DNA of 64,000 bases from an uncultured Clostridia bacterium (GCA_947625095.1 CANQMX010000003.1:60077-124076), one strand, 5' to 3'. Positions 1 through 9,501 are shown, counted from the stretch's first letter. Program-made: numbers and translations. The notes: a model not told the origin generated them from the sequence alone.

Positions 1-761
1 TTTTCGCCGCTCTCGGCGGGCGCGGCGGGCAGGGGCGCTTCGGTCGCCTCCGCGTACTGCGCCGCCGTAAGATACCCCTGTTCGAGCATGAGTTTGAGCA
101 CAAAATTGCGCCGCGCGCGGCATTTTTCGGGATTTTTGAAGGGGGAATAGGTATTGGGCGACTTGACGAGGGCGGCAAGCATGGCGCTCTCCGCGGGGTT
201 AAGTTCCTCGGCGTCCTTGCCGAAGTAGTACTTTGCCGCGCTCCCCACGCCGAACGCGCTGTGCCCGAAGTAGATGGAGTTGACGTAAAGTTCCAAAATT
301 TCTTCCTTGGAATACCTGCGTTCGAGGGCGCGCGTCAACTTAAACTCCCTGAGTTTTCGCGCGATCGTCTTATCGCTCGTCAGGTGGGTGTTCTTGATGA
401 GCTGCTGGGAGATGGTGGAAGCCCCCTCGCGGAAGGAAAAACTCGTCAGATTCTTCCACATTGCCTTTGCAACGCGCCGATAGTCGATGCCGCCGTGCGT
501 AAAAAACCGCTTGTCCTCGACGGCGACAAAGGCGTTCGGCAGGTGGGCGGGCAGGCTTTCAAAGGCAACGCTCCGCCTGCGCGCCGTCTCCATGGGTTCG
601 CCGTTTTCGTCGTAGATGCGCAGGCACGCCGTATCCAGCGTGAGTTTTTCCGGCTCCAATTTCGCCCCCGCCGTGACGCCGAGGTAGGCAAAGAGCAGCG
701 TGAGCACCAACGCTCCCGCCACGCCGAAGAGAATGAAAAGGACTTTCGCCGTGCGTTTCAT
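1..761 (-). CDS. Class A penicillin-binding protein, GT51 transglycosylase part (truncated by window edge)
   Basis: Membrane-anchored peptidoglycan synthase that polymerises lipid II outside the cell. Only the first 253 codons lie in the window. After a short basic start, residues 7-30 form one membrane anchor. The GT51 motifs follow in order: VEDKRFF (81-87, catalytic Glu82), GASTISQQ (113-120), RKLRE (135-139), EEILELYVNSIYFG (153-166) and SAMLAALVKSP (192-202). The transpeptidase domain expected of a class A PBP would lie left of base 1, so bifunctionality is inferred. The ATG at 759-761 is chosen because it directly precedes the anchor. The gene is divergent from the sirtuin operon. A monofunctional transglycosylase is possible but is normally shorter. 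Confidence 0.9.
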   Translation of the reverse strand, partial: MKRTAKVLFILFGVAGALVLTLLFAYLGVTAGAKLEPEKLTLDTACLRIYDENGEPMETARRRSVAFESLPAHLPNAFVAVEDKRFFTHGGIDYRRVAKAMWKNLTSFSFREGASTISQQLIKNTHLTSDKTIARKLREFKLTRALERRYSKEEILELYVNSIYFGHSAFGVGSAAKYYFGKDAEELNPAESAMLAALVKSPNTYSPFKNPEKCRARRNFVLKLMLEQGYLTAAQYAEATEAPLPAAPAESGE

Positions 762-816
762 AGTGGCAGTATCGGTAATTTATTGAAAATTTTTCATTTT
801 CCCGCGCGCGTACGTG

Positions 817-845
817 TTGAAAAAACAAGGCGTTTATGATATAAT
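817..845 (+). promoter_or_regulatory. Sigma-A promoter of the sirtuin-miaB-mutSL-miaA operon
   Basis: TTGAAA at 817-822 and a consensus TATAAT at 840-845 are separated by 17 bp. Transcription would start near 852, just before the GGAG ribosome site (about 854-857) and the ATG at 866. It is the only good promoter seen ahead of the gene run up to 9389. Confidence 0.75.
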
Positions 846-865
846 GCAAGTTGGGAGCAAAGGCT

Positions 866-1573
866 ATGACACTGCAAGAGATCATTTTAAGTAGTTCGCG
901 CGTTGTCTTTTTCGGCGGCGCGGGGGTATCCACGGAGAGCGGCATCCCCGATTTCCGCTCGGAGGATGGGCTTTACCGTCAAAAATATTCCGTTCCGCCC
1001 GAGACCATCTTGAGCGCGGACTATTTCTATTCGCACACAGCGGAGTTTTACAAATTCTACCGCGATAAGATGCTGCCCCTCTGGGCGAAGCCCAACGCCG
1101 CGCACCTAAAACTTGCGCAGCTCGAGAAGAAGGGGAAACTTCTCGCCGTCGTCACGCAGAATATCGACGGTCTGCACCAGGCCGCGGGGAGCAAAAATGT
1201 CTATGAACTCCACGGCAGCGTGCACCGCAACACCTGCCTTTCGTGCGGCAAAAAGTATACCGCCGAGGTCATCGCTAAGGGGGAAGGCGTGCCGCGCTGT
1301 TCGTGCGGGGGGCTTATCAAGCCCGACGTCGTTTTATACGGCGAGCCGCTCGACGGCGAAACGGTGGAGGGCGCGTGCAACGCCATCGCCTCCGCCGATA
1401 CCCTCATCGTGGCGGGGACTTCGCTCTCCGTCTATCCCGCGGCGGGGTTTGTCAGCCTCTTCCGCGGAAAGCACCTCGTGCTCATCAACCGCACCCCGAC
1501 GCCGCTCGACGGGATGTGCGAACTCGTCATCCGCGAGAATGTAGGCAAGGTTTTTTCGGAGTTAGAGGCATGA
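866..1573 (+). CDS. NAD-dependent protein deacetylase, Sir2 family (sirtuin)
   Basis: Removes acyl groups from lysines using NAD+. The 235-residue protein shows the NAD-binding motif GAGVS (18-22) followed by GIPDFRS, TQNIDG (97-102), catalytic His116 in ELHG, a structural zinc site (Cys124, Cys127, Cys145, Cys147) and GTSLSVYP (184-191). An in-frame TTG at 851 would add five residues, but the ATG at 866 has GGAG about 8 bp upstream and the Sir2 fold begins right after it. The stop overlaps the miaB start as ATGA, so the two are probably translationally coupled. The substrate cannot be told from sequence. Confidence 0.93.
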   Translation: MTLQEIILSSSRVVFFGGAGVSTESGIPDFRSEDGLYRQKYSVPPETILSADYFYSHTAEFYKFYRDKMLPLWAKPNAAHLKLAQLEKKGKLLAVVTQNIDGLHQAAGSKNVYELHGSVHRNTCLSCGKKYTAEVIAKGEGVPRCSCGGLIKPDVVLYGEPLDGETVEGACNAIASADTLIVAGTSLSVYPAAGFVSLFRGKHLVLINRTPTPLDGMCELVIRENVGKVFSELEA

Positions 1574-2877
1574 ACTACCACATCGTCACATACGGCTGCC
1601 AGATGAACCTGCACGAATCGGAGAAGATCGCGGGCGTCCTCAAAGCAAAGGGCTACGACAACCCGACTTCCCCCGAGGAGGCGGATATCATCGTATTCAA
1701 CACCTGCTGTATCCGCGAGAACGCGGAAAACCACGCGTTCGGCAACATCGGCGCGCTCAAACAGCTCAAGCGACAGAAGAAGGGGCTTATCATCGCGGTG
1801 GGCGGCTGTATGGTGCAGGAGGAGGGCAAGGCCGCCCTTCTCAAAGCCAAATTTCCCTTTATCGATATCCTCTTCGGCACGCATAATCTCTCCGAACTCG
1901 GCGACCTCATCGAAAAGAAGAGGGCGCAGCGGCGCACCGTCATCTCCGTGCCCGAGGCGCGGACGGAGATAGAGGACGGCGTCTCGCCCGTCCGCACGAG
2001 TTACCCCAACGCGTGGGTCAACATCATGTACGGGTGCAACAATTTTTGCTCGTACTGCATCGTGCCCTATGTGCGCGGCAGAGAGCGTTCGCGCAAGATG
2101 GAGGACGTACTTTCCGAGGTGCGCGCCCTCGTTGAGGAGGGCTATAAGGAAATCACCCTGCTCGGGCAGAACGTGGACTCCTACCGCGATGAGAGCGGCG
2201 CGGATTTTGCGGCGCTCCTCGATAAAGTCGCCTCGATCGAGGGCAAGTTCCGCGTGCGGTTCATGACGTCGCACCCCAAGGATTTTTCTGCGGAACTCGT
2301 CGCCGTCATGAAAAAGCACAAAAAAATCTGCAAACACCTGCATTTGCCCGTGCAATCGGGTTCAAACCGCATCCTTTCGCTCATGAACAGGCGGTACACG
2401 CGGGAAAAATACCTCGATGAAATTGCGCTCCTTCGGCGGGAGATCCCCGACTGCGAGGTGACGACGGACTTTATCGTGGGCTTTCCCACCGAGACGGAGG
2501 AGGACTTCCGGGGGACGCTCTCCCTCGTGGAGGAGGCCGACCTTTCCTCGGCGTTCATGTTCATCTTCTCGCCCCGCACGGGCACGCGGGCTGCCGCCAT
2601 GGAGGGGCAGATAGATGAGGAAGTCTCCAAGGAGAGGCTCTCCCGCCTCATCGCCCTCGTCAACGAAAAGACCCGCCAAAAGAGCGCGAAGTATGTGGGC
2701 AAAACGGTGGAGATCCTCTGCGAGGACTACGACGCCAAAAAGGGGCTGTACCTCGGCAGGGACGAATACGGGCGAATGGGGTACTTTGAAAGCAATATAG
2801 ACCGCGTGGGGGAGTTTGTCCGCCTCCGCGTGACGCGGGCAAACGGCATTTCGCTGTACGGCGAAGCCGCAGATTGA
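1570..2877 (+). CDS. miaB: tRNA-2-methylthio-N6-dimethylallyladenosine synthase MiaB
   Basis: Radical-SAM methylthiotransferase that converts i6A37 to ms2i6A37 in tRNAs reading UNN codons. The 435-residue protein has three N-terminal cluster cysteines (Cys10 in YGCQMN, Cys46 in NTC, Cys80 in GGC), the radical-SAM triad Cys156-x3-Cys160-x2-Cys163, and a C-terminal TRAM domain from about residue 370. The open frame extends upstream to 1303, but the conserved N-terminus fixes the start at the ATG at 1570, inside the ATGA overlap with the sirtuin. miaA, which makes its substrate, lies in the same operon beyond mutSL, a common Clostridia arrangement. Confidence 0.96.
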   Translation: MNYHIVTYGCQMNLHESEKIAGVLKAKGYDNPTSPEEADIIVFNTCCIRENAENHAFGNIGALKQLKRQKKGLIIAVGGCMVQEEGKAALLKAKFPFIDILFGTHNLSELGDLIEKKRAQRRTVISVPEARTEIEDGVSPVRTSYPNAWVNIMYGCNNFCSYCIVPYVRGRERSRKMEDVLSEVRALVEEGYKEITLLGQNVDSYRDESGADFAALLDKVASIEGKFRVRFMTSHPKDFSAELVAVMKKHKKICKHLHLPVQSGSNRILSLMNRRYTREKYLDEIALLRREIPDCEVTTDFIVGFPTETEEDFRGTLSLVEEADLSSAFMFIFSPRTGTRAAAMEGQIDEEVSKERLSRLIALVNEKTRQKSAKYVGKTVEILCEDYDAKKGLYLGRDEYGRMGYFESNIDRVGEFVRLRVTRANGISLYGEAAD

Positions 2878-2889
2878 CGGAGGAAAATC

Positions 2890-5451
2890 ATGGCGCTTTC
2901 ACCGATGATGGAGCATTGGAAAAAGGTCAAGGATGAATACCCGGGGTGCATCGTTTTTTACCGTCTCGGCGACTTTTACGAGATGTTTTTCGACGACGCC
3001 GAAAAGGCGAGCAAGATCCTCGATCTCACGCTGACGGGCAGGGACTGCGGGCTGGAAGCCCGTGCGCCCATGTGCGGCGTTCCCTTCCACGCCGCCGACA
3101 GTTACATTCAAAAGCTCGTGGAGGCGGGCGAGCGCGTCGCCATCTGCGAGCAACTCTCCGACCCTAAGGCGAGCAAGGGGATGGTGGATAGGGACGTCAT
3201 CCGCGTCGTCTCGGCGGGGACGGTCATCGAAAACGAGATGCTCGACGAAAAGAAGAGCAACTACATCGCCTGCGCCTGCAAGATAAACGGCAGGTATGCC
3301 ATGGCGTGGGCGGATATCACCACAGGGGAATTTGCGGCGGAAGAGGTGGAAAATTCCGAGCAACTCTTGTATGCCCTCGTCAATCTCTCCGTTGCGGAGA
3401 TCGTCTGCAACGAGGAACTTTTATTTGAGACCAAAAACAGCGCGGAGGTGCAAAGAGGCGCGCTTCCCGCGTTCTCGTGCTATCTTCCGTGGGCGTTTGG
3501 GCGCGCGGCGGCGGAAAAATCGCTCAAAGAGCAGTTCTCCGCCTCGGTTGACGCCTTGGGTATCGCCGACAAGGAGGGGGCGATCTGTGCGGCGGGGGCG
3601 CTCCTCGAATACCTCCGCGAGACGCAGAAGCACGCCCTCAAAAACATCAACTCCCTCCGCTATGCGGAGGAAAATTCGCGGCTCGTCTTGGATAGCGTGG
3701 CGGTGCGCAACCTCGAAATTCTGAAAAACAACGCGGAGGGGAAGCGGTACGGCTCTCTTTTGTGGCTGCTCGATAGAACCAAGACGGGCATGGGCGCACG
3801 CAAACTTGCAAGCGCGCTCATCTCGCCCCTGCGCGATAAGCGGGCGATCGAGGCGCGGCTCGACGCGGTGGATGAACTCTTCCGCGCCAGCGTCGTGCGG
3901 ATAGGCCTTGCCGATATGCTCGCGGGCGTCAAGGATATCGAGCGGCTCACGGGGCGCATCTCCAACGGAAACTTGCAGCCGCGCGACTGCCTTGCGCTCT
4001 CCGCGTCGCTTGCCATTGTCCCCAACCTCAAATTCCAACTCGCGGGCTTTTCCTCGGCGCTTTTGAGGCGGGTCGCCTCCGAACTTGCCGATACCAAGGA
4101 AATTTGCTCCCTTCTTAACAGCGCCATCTCGCCCGAGGCGACGACGTTGAAGGAGGGCGGCTACATCCGCCGCGGCTACAACAAGGAACTCGACGAACTC
4201 AAAGAAGTAAAGGATCACAGCAAGTCCATGCTTGCCGAACTCGAAGCGCGCGAGCGAGAGAGGACGGGCATCCGCACCCTCAAAGTAGGCTACAACCGCG
4301 TGTTCGGCTACTATATCGAAGTCAGCAATTCCTTCCGCGACCGCGTTCCCTATTCCTACACGCGCAAGCAGACGCTCGCGGGCGGGGAGCGCTTCGTCAA
4401 CGATGAACTCAAAGAACTCGAAGCCAAAATTTTGGGCAGCGACGACAAGGCGCAGCGCCTCGAAGAGTACCTCTACGCCGAACTCATGGAAATCCTCGTG
4501 CGCAACATCTCGGTGTTTCAGGCGGTGGCGGGGGCGGTCGCTTCCCTCGATTGCCTCGTCTCCCTCGCGACCGTCGCCAAGGAGAACAAGTACGTCCGCC
4601 CCACGATCGTGGAGGAGGGCGCTTTGGAAGTGGAAGAGGGGCGGCATCCCGTGGTGGAGGCCATCTCGCGCGAGCGTTTCGTGCCCAACGACTGTATGCT
4701 CGATGGCGGCGACAGCCGCACGATGATCCTCACAGGGCCGAATATGGCGGGCAAGAGCACATACCTGAGGCAGAACGCCCTCATCGTGCTCATGGCGCAC
4801 ATCGGCTCGTTTGTGCCCGCAAAGCGCGCCGTCGTTCCCATCGTCGATCGCATCTTCACCCGCATCGGGGCGAGCGACAACCTCATCCTCGACAGGAGCA
4901 CCTTCATGGTGGAGATGACGGAAGTCGCGAGTATTCTCCGAAACGCCACCGCCAAGAGCCTCCTCATTTTGGATGAAGTGGGGCGGGGCACGAGCACCTT
5001 CGATGGGCTATCCATCGCGTGGGCGGTCATCGAGCACTTGACGCAAAAGATCCGCGCCAAGACGCTTTTCGCCACGCACTACCACGAACTCACCGAACTC
5101 GAGGGCAAACTCGAGGGCGTCAAAAATTACAAGATCAGCGCGCGCGAGATAGGCGGAACCATCGTATTCTTGCGCAAGATCGTGCGGGGCGGGGCTTCGC
5201 GCTCCTTCGGCGTGGAGGTCGCCGCGCTCGCGGGCATCCCCCAAGAGGTCACCTCCCGCGCCAAGACCATTCTGCGCTCCCTTGAAAAGAACGACCTTGC
5301 GGGGCGCAACATTCCCGATGAGCCCATCGAGGAAGAAGCCGATGAAGTGGAAGAAAACCTCCGCACCCAGCTTGCGGGCATCAATCCCGATGCGCTCTCG
5401 CCCTTGCAGGCGCTTACTCTCATTGCGGAGTGGAAGGAGAAACTGAAATGA
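2890..5451 (+). CDS. mutS: DNA mismatch repair protein MutS
   Basis: Recognises mismatches and small loops and recruits MutL. At 853 residues it has normal MutS1 length. The N-terminal mismatch-reading motif GDFYEMF carries the Phe-x-Glu pair (Phe29, Glu31). The C-terminal ATPase has Walker A GPNMAGKST (about 616-624), Walker B LLILDEVGRGTSTFDG and the HYHELTEL segment. GGAGG at 2879-2883 sits 6 bp before the ATG. The stop overlaps mutL as ATGA. Confidence 0.98.
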   Translation: MALSPMMEHWKKVKDEYPGCIVFYRLGDFYEMFFDDAEKASKILDLTLTGRDCGLEARAPMCGVPFHAADSYIQKLVEAGERVAICEQLSDPKASKGMVDRDVIRVVSAGTVIENEMLDEKKSNYIACACKINGRYAMAWADITTGEFAAEEVENSEQLLYALVNLSVAEIVCNEELLFETKNSAEVQRGALPAFSCYLPWAFGRAAAEKSLKEQFSASVDALGIADKEGAICAAGALLEYLRETQKHALKNINSLRYAEENSRLVLDSVAVRNLEILKNNAEGKRYGSLLWLLDRTKTGMGARKLASALISPLRDKRAIEARLDAVDELFRASVVRIGLADMLAGVKDIERLTGRISNGNLQPRDCLALSASLAIVPNLKFQLAGFSSALLRRVASELADTKEICSLLNSAISPEATTLKEGGYIRRGYNKELDELKEVKDHSKSMLAELEARERERTGIRTLKVGYNRVFGYYIEVSNSFRDRVPYSYTRKQTLAGGERFVNDELKELEAKILGSDDKAQRLEEYLYAELMEILVRNISVFQAVAGAVASLDCLVSLATVAKENKYVRPTIVEEGALEVEEGRHPVVEAISRERFVPNDCMLDGGDSRTMILTGPNMAGKSTYLRQNALIVLMAHIGSFVPAKRAVVPIVDRIFTRIGASDNLILDRSTFMVEMTEVASILRNATAKSLLILDEVGRGTSTFDGLSIAWAVIEHLTQKIRAKTLFATHYHELTELEGKLEGVKNYKISAREIGGTIVFLRKIVRGGASRSFGVEVAALAGIPQEVTSRAKTILRSLEKNDLAGRNIPDEPIEEEADEVEENLRTQLAGINPDALSPLQALTLIAEWKEKLK

Positions 5452-7274
5452 TAAATGTCCTCACGCCCGACGTATACAACCGCATCGCCGCGGGCGAGGT
5501 GGTGGATCGCCCCTATTCCGTCGTCAAGGAACTCGTGGAAAACGCCGTCGACGCGGGGGCGACCGAGATCTCGGTCGAAATCGAGGGCGGCGGCAAACGC
5601 CGCGTCTCGGTCACGGATAACGGCTGCGGCATCGCAAAGGAAGATCTGCCGCTCGCCTTCCGCCCGCACGCGACGAGCAAACTCAAAACGGCGGAAGATC
5701 TCTTCACCGTGTTGACTTTGGGCTTCCGCGGCGAAGCCATCGCCTCCATTGCCTCCGTCTCGGAGATGGAGATCGTCTCCAACGCGGGCGGCGAGGCCTA
5801 TTCGCTCGCCTGCAAGGGGGGGGATCTCGGCGAAATTCGCGCGGCGGCGGGCGCAAAGGGGACGAGCGTCACGGTGGAAAACCTCTTCTACAACACTCCC
5901 GCCCGCCTCAAATTCCTCAAATCGGACGCGCAGGAGGAGGGGGACGTCTCCAACATGATGGCGCGTTTCCTTCTCTCCCGCCCCGAAATTGCCTTCACCT
6001 ACACGGTCAACGGCAAGGTCAAGTACCGCTCCTTCGGCGATGGCCTCAAAGCCGCGCTCGTCGCCGTCTACGGGGCGGGAATTCTCAATGACTGCATCGA
6101 AATTTCCGCCGATAAGCACGGTATCAAACTTTCCGGCTTCATCGGAAACCGCAACTTTTCCAAGCCCAACCGCAGCTATCAGAGCCTCTTTGTCAACGGG
6201 CGCTACATCGTCAATCAAACGGTGAGCGCGGCCGTCTCCAACGCCTACGCCGCCTACCTCATGAAGCGCCAATACCCGTTCTATGTGCTCTTTTTGGACG
6301 TCCCGCCCGAGATCGTGGATGTCAACGTGCACCCCAACAAGGCGGATGTGCGCTTTGCGGACAATCAAATTATCTACGGAAGCGTCTACTCCGTCGTTTC
6401 CGCCGTTCTCGACGGCAACTCCCGCGCCCTCGAATACGTCGCCCCGCAGTCGCTTCCCAAGGCAGATGCCCCCGCCGCGCCCGCCGCGCCGCAAATGACG
6501 TACGCGGAGGCCAAAAAGGAACTGCAATTCGACGTCTCCCCGCTGGCGGGAAGAACGCCCGCGCCCCGCTTTTTCGAGCAGGAGCGCGCGCCCGTCAAAT
6601 TCGAAGTCAACGCGCCGACTGCCGCCGAAATCGACTATTTTGAGGAAAACAAGCGCTTTCTCGCGGCGCAGTCGCAGGCAAAACAGGAGCGTGTGGACGT
6701 AAAATCGCTCGAATACAAGGGCGAACTCTTCCGAACCTACCTCATCTACGAGTACGGCGACTGCGCGTACATCCTCGATCAGCACGCCGCGCACGAGCGC
6801 CTCATCTACGATAAACTGCGCGAAAAGGCGGAAAAGCGCGCCATCATTTCCCAGCCCATGCTCATGCCATTTCTTCTTGAAGTGAACGGGGCGGAGTATG
6901 CCTTTCTCGAAAAAAACTACAATATATTAAAAGAAATCGGCTTTGAGGTGGATAGTTTCGGCGGAACGAGCGTCAAGGTCTCCGCCGTGCCCGCCGACCT
7001 CATGGGGCTGGACTTAAAGGCGTTTTTCGGCGAAATTCTCGGCTCTATGGAGAGCCTCCGCGCCATCAAACTGCCCGAACTTCTGAAGGATAAACTCGCC
7101 TCCGCGGCGTGCAAGGCCGCGGTCAAGGGCGGGGAAAAACTGACGGACGAGGAGGCGCGCTCTCTCATCGAGCGCACGGAGGGCGACATGGGGCTGAAAT
7201 GCCCGCACGGCCGCCCCGTCGCCGTCAAAGTCAAGAAGAGCGAACTCGAAAAACTGTTCAAGCGCGTCGTATGA
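5448..7274 (+). CDS. mutL: DNA mismatch repair protein MutL
   Basis: Matchmaker ATPase of mismatch repair and, in bacteria without MutH, the nicking endonuclease. The 608-residue protein has a GHKL ATPase domain (NRIAAGEVVDRP at 11-22, DNGCGI, GFRGEA) and a C-terminal dimerisation domain. The C-terminus keeps the endonuclease motifs DQHAAHER and CPHGRP, although the last acidic residue of DQHA-x2-E-x4-E is Asp rather than Glu. The ATG at 5448 overlaps the mutS stop. Upstream in-frame starts would lie inside mutS and lack homology. Confidence 0.97.
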   Translation: MINVLTPDVYNRIAAGEVVDRPYSVVKELVENAVDAGATEISVEIEGGGKRRVSVTDNGCGIAKEDLPLAFRPHATSKLKTAEDLFTVLTLGFRGEAIASIASVSEMEIVSNAGGEAYSLACKGGDLGEIRAAAGAKGTSVTVENLFYNTPARLKFLKSDAQEEGDVSNMMARFLLSRPEIAFTYTVNGKVKYRSFGDGLKAALVAVYGAGILNDCIEISADKHGIKLSGFIGNRNFSKPNRSYQSLFVNGRYIVNQTVSAAVSNAYAAYLMKRQYPFYVLFLDVPPEIVDVNVHPNKADVRFADNQIIYGSVYSVVSAVLDGNSRALEYVAPQSLPKADAPAAPAAPQMTYAEAKKELQFDVSPLAGRTPAPRFFEQERAPVKFEVNAPTAAEIDYFEENKRFLAAQSQAKQERVDVKSLEYKGELFRTYLIYEYGDCAYILDQHAAHERLIYDKLREKAEKRAIISQPMLMPFLLEVNGAEYAFLEKNYNILKEIGFEVDSFGGTSVKVSAVPADLMGLDLKAFFGEILGSMESLRAIKLPELLKDKLASAACKAAVKGGEKLTDEEARSLIERTEGDMGLKCPHGRPVAVKVKKSELEKLFKRVV

Positions 7275-8182
7275 AAAAATTTTTGGTCATCTGCGGGGCG
7301 ACGGCCTCGGGCAAGACGGCGCTCGCCGTGGAGTGCGCGAGGAGGATGGGGGGCGAAGTCGTCTCCTGCGACGCCCTCCTCGTCTACAAGGGCCTCAACA
7401 TCGGCACTGCCAAGCCAACTTTTGAGGAGCGGGGCGGCATTTTGCACCACCTCATCGATATCGCCGAGCCGACGCAAAATTTTTCGGTGAGCGATTTCGA
7501 GCGCGCCGCCCTCCAAGCGGTGGAGGAGATCGAAGCGCGGGGCAAAATTCCCGTTTTTTGCGGCGGAACGGGGTTCTATCTCAACGCGGTGCTCTTCAAG
7601 CGCTCCTTCGGCAGCGCCCCCGCGTCACCCGAGATCCGCGAAAGGTACGAGAGATTGGAGCGGGAAGAGGGCAGGGAGGCGCTCCACGCCCGCCTCGCCG
7701 CAGTCGACCCCGAGAGCGCCAAAGAACTGCACTATAATGACGTCAAGCGCATCATCCGCGCGCTGGAGATCTACGAGCAGACGGGCAAGAAAAAATCCGA
7801 GCAAAACGACGGAAAGACGCCGCGCTTTGCCTACGAGGCGTTCGCCTTCGACTACGCGCGGGAAGAACTGTACGCCCGCATCGACCGCCGCGTGGACGCA
7901 ATGTTGCAGGCGGGGCTTGTAGAGGAAGTAAAGGGGCTGCTTGCGGCGGGCGTGCCCGAAAACGCGCAGTGTATGCAGGGCATCGGCTACAAAGAGGTGG
8001 TCGAATTTTTGAAAAACGGGCTTAATTTAAGTACTATGTCAGACATAATAAAGAAAAATACGCGCAATTATGCCAAACGGCAACTCACTTTTTTCAAAAA
8101 GTTGCCCAATTTGCATTGGTTGAAGCCGCAATCTCTTCAAAAGGCGGCAGAAGAGGTAGAGGAAATTTATGAAGGCAGATGA
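7271..8182 (+). CDS. miaA: tRNA dimethylallyltransferase MiaA
   Basis: Transfers an isopentenyl group to A37 of tRNAs reading UNN codons, making the substrate of MiaB. The 303-residue protein has the P-loop GATASGKT (near residues 8-15), the conserved YKGLNIGTAKP segment, and the C-terminal signature NTRNYAKRQLTFFK. The start ATG overlaps the mutL stop (ATGA); the 3' end overlaps the next gene by 14 bp. Codons at 8030-8050 contain a palindromic motif that also occurs in two intergenic regions (43030 and 53389). Confidence 0.96.
   Translation: MKKFLVICGATASGKTALAVECARRMGGEVVSCDALLVYKGLNIGTAKPTFEERGGILHHLIDIAEPTQNFSVSDFERAALQAVEEIEARGKIPVFCGGTGFYLNAVLFKRSFGSAPASPEIRERYERLEREEGREALHARLAAVDPESAKELHYNDVKRIIRALEIYEQTGKKKSEQNDGKTPRFAYEAFAFDYAREELYARIDRRVDAMLQAGLVEEVKGLLAAGVPENAQCMQGIGYKEVVEFLKNGLNLSTMSDIIKKNTRNYAKRQLTFFKKLPNLHWLKPQSLQKAAEEVEEIYEGR
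8030..8050. repeat. Intragenic copy of the AGTACTATG-N3-GACATAATA motif
   Basis: Inside miaA, this 21-bp stretch matches the intergenic copy at 43038-43058 at 18 of 21 positions; only the central three bases differ (TCA here, CGT there). Its core TATGTC-A-GACATA is a perfect palindrome. The protein alignment with MiaA is uninterrupted here, so this is not an insertion and the match may be partly chance. Confidence 0.45.
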
Positions 8183-9389
8183 ATTGATTTTGAAGGCGGA
8201 AGGGGCGCTCAAAGCGCAGTTCGCGCGGGCGGACGAAATTTCGCTCTACAATCAAAATAAGGTGTTGGAGGCGTTCCGCGACGGGCAGATCGCCCTTCGC
8301 CACTTTGCGCCCTCCACGGGCTACGGCTACGGCGACGAGGGGCGGGAGGCGCTCGGAAAGGTCTATGCGCGCGCGTTCGGCGCGGAAAGGGCGATCGTCT
8401 CGCCCGCCCTCCTCTCGGGCACGCACGCCTTGACGGTCGCGCTCTTCGGCATTTTGCGCCCCGGGGACGGCGTCCTCTGCCTCACGGGCACGCCCTACGA
8501 TACCCTCCGCGGGGTCATCTTCGGCGAGGGGAACGGTTCGCTTCGGGATTTCGGCGTGTCGTTCGATATCGTCGAACTCGATGAAGGGGGCAAATGCGAC
8601 GAAAACGCCGTCCTCGCCCGCCTCAAACAGAAAAACTACCGCATGGTCTACATCCAGCGCTCGCGCGGGTACGAACTTCGCGACGCCTTCTCCGTCGCCG
8701 AAATCGGAAAAATGTGCGCCCTCGTGCGCAAGGCGGGCTTCAACGGGTGTATCTTCGTGGACAACTGCTACGGCGAGTTTGTCGAAAAACAAGAGCCTAC
8801 CGAAGTCGGGGCAGATCTCATCGTGGGGTCTCTCATCAAGAACCCCGGGGGCGGGCTTGCGCCCACGGGCGGCTACATCGCGGGCGGCGCAAAATACGTT
8901 TCCATGTGCGAAAACCGCCTCACCGCGCCCTCCGTGGGCGGGGAGATCGGCTCGTATGCCTACGGCTATCAGGCGTACTTTCAGGGCTTTTTCCTCGCGC
9001 CGCACGTCGTATGTCAGGCGGTAAAGGGGGCGCTTCTCATCGGCAAGTGCATGGAGCAGTTGGGCTACGAAAATTTCCCGTCCCTCGAGAAAGTCCCCGC
9101 CGATATCACCCGCGCCATCCGTTTTCCGTCGGAGAGGGAACTCACCGCGTTCATCCAGTCGGTGCAGGAATGTTCCCCCGTGGATAGTTTCGTAAAGTTG
9201 GAGGCGTGGGATATGCCGGGGTACGATTGCAAGGTCATCATGGCAGCGGGTACGTTCGTGGCGGGGGCGAGTATCGAACTCTCCGCCGATGCGCCCATCC
9301 GCGCGCCCTACACCGCCTATTTTCAGGGGGGGCTGACCTACGAGCACTGCAAGATAGCCTGCAAAAACATTCTCGAAAAACTCCTTTGA
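8169..9389 (+). CDS. PLP-dependent methionine gamma-lyase family protein (YnbB-like)
   Basis: A 406-residue fold-type I PLP enzyme of the family annotated as methionine gamma-lyase-like or aluminium-resistance protein, commonly found near miaA in Firmicutes. Visible features are TGYGYGDEGRE (50-60), SGTHALTVAL (83-92), the cofactor aspartate in FVDNCYGEF (Asp198) and the probable Schiff-base lysine in GSLIKNPGGG (Lys224). The ATG at 8169 overlaps the end of miaA. The real substrate is not established for this family, so a carbon-sulfur lyase role is inference. Confidence 0.9.
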   Translation: MKADELILKAEGALKAQFARADEISLYNQNKVLEAFRDGQIALRHFAPSTGYGYGDEGREALGKVYARAFGAERAIVSPALLSGTHALTVALFGILRPGDGVLCLTGTPYDTLRGVIFGEGNGSLRDFGVSFDIVELDEGGKCDENAVLARLKQKNYRMVYIQRSRGYELRDAFSVAEIGKMCALVRKAGFNGCIFVDNCYGEFVEKQEPTEVGADLIVGSLIKNPGGGLAPTGGYIAGGAKYVSMCENRLTAPSVGGEIGSYAYGYQAYFQGFFLAPHVVCQAVKGALLIGKCMEQLGYENFPSLEKVPADITRAIRFPSERELTAFIQSVQECSPVDSFVKLEAWDMPGYDCKVIMAAGTFVAGASIELSADAPIRAPYTAYFQGGLTYEHCKIACKNILEKLL

Positions 9390-9423
9390 TCTGATTTTGA
9401 CATTGTGATCTTATATCATATTG

Positions 9424-9452
9424 CAGAGGGCGGCGCGCGGCCGCTCTTTTTT
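9424..9452 (+). terminator. Intrinsic terminator of the mutSL-miaA operon
   Basis: GCGGC and GCCGC arms around a short GCGC loop, flanked by an AGAG/CTCT extension with one bulge, are followed by six T residues ending at 9452. Confidence 0.75.
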
Positions 9453-9460
9453 CGTTCCTT

Positions 9461-9501
9461 TCCTCATACCGACGCCCCGCAGGGGCGGAGTGTATCTTTT
9501 C
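9461..9501 (+). repeat. Interspersed hairpin element, type A (copy 1)
   Basis: Left end TCCTCATACCGA (9461-9472), a CGCCCC-GCA-GGGGCG hairpin (9473-9487) and right end GAGTGTATCTTTTC (9488-9501). The same two ends flank different palindromes at 15292-15350 (opposite strand) and 60298-60356. Confidence 0.7.

Noticed and set aside
1303..1569. A 5' extension of miaB
   Set aside because: In-frame but overlapping the sirtuin; the conserved MiaB N-terminus starts at 1570.
5127..6794. A 555-codon minus-strand open frame opposite mutS and mutL
   Set aside because: Antisense shadow of two clearly assigned genes with no ribosome site or recognisable domain.
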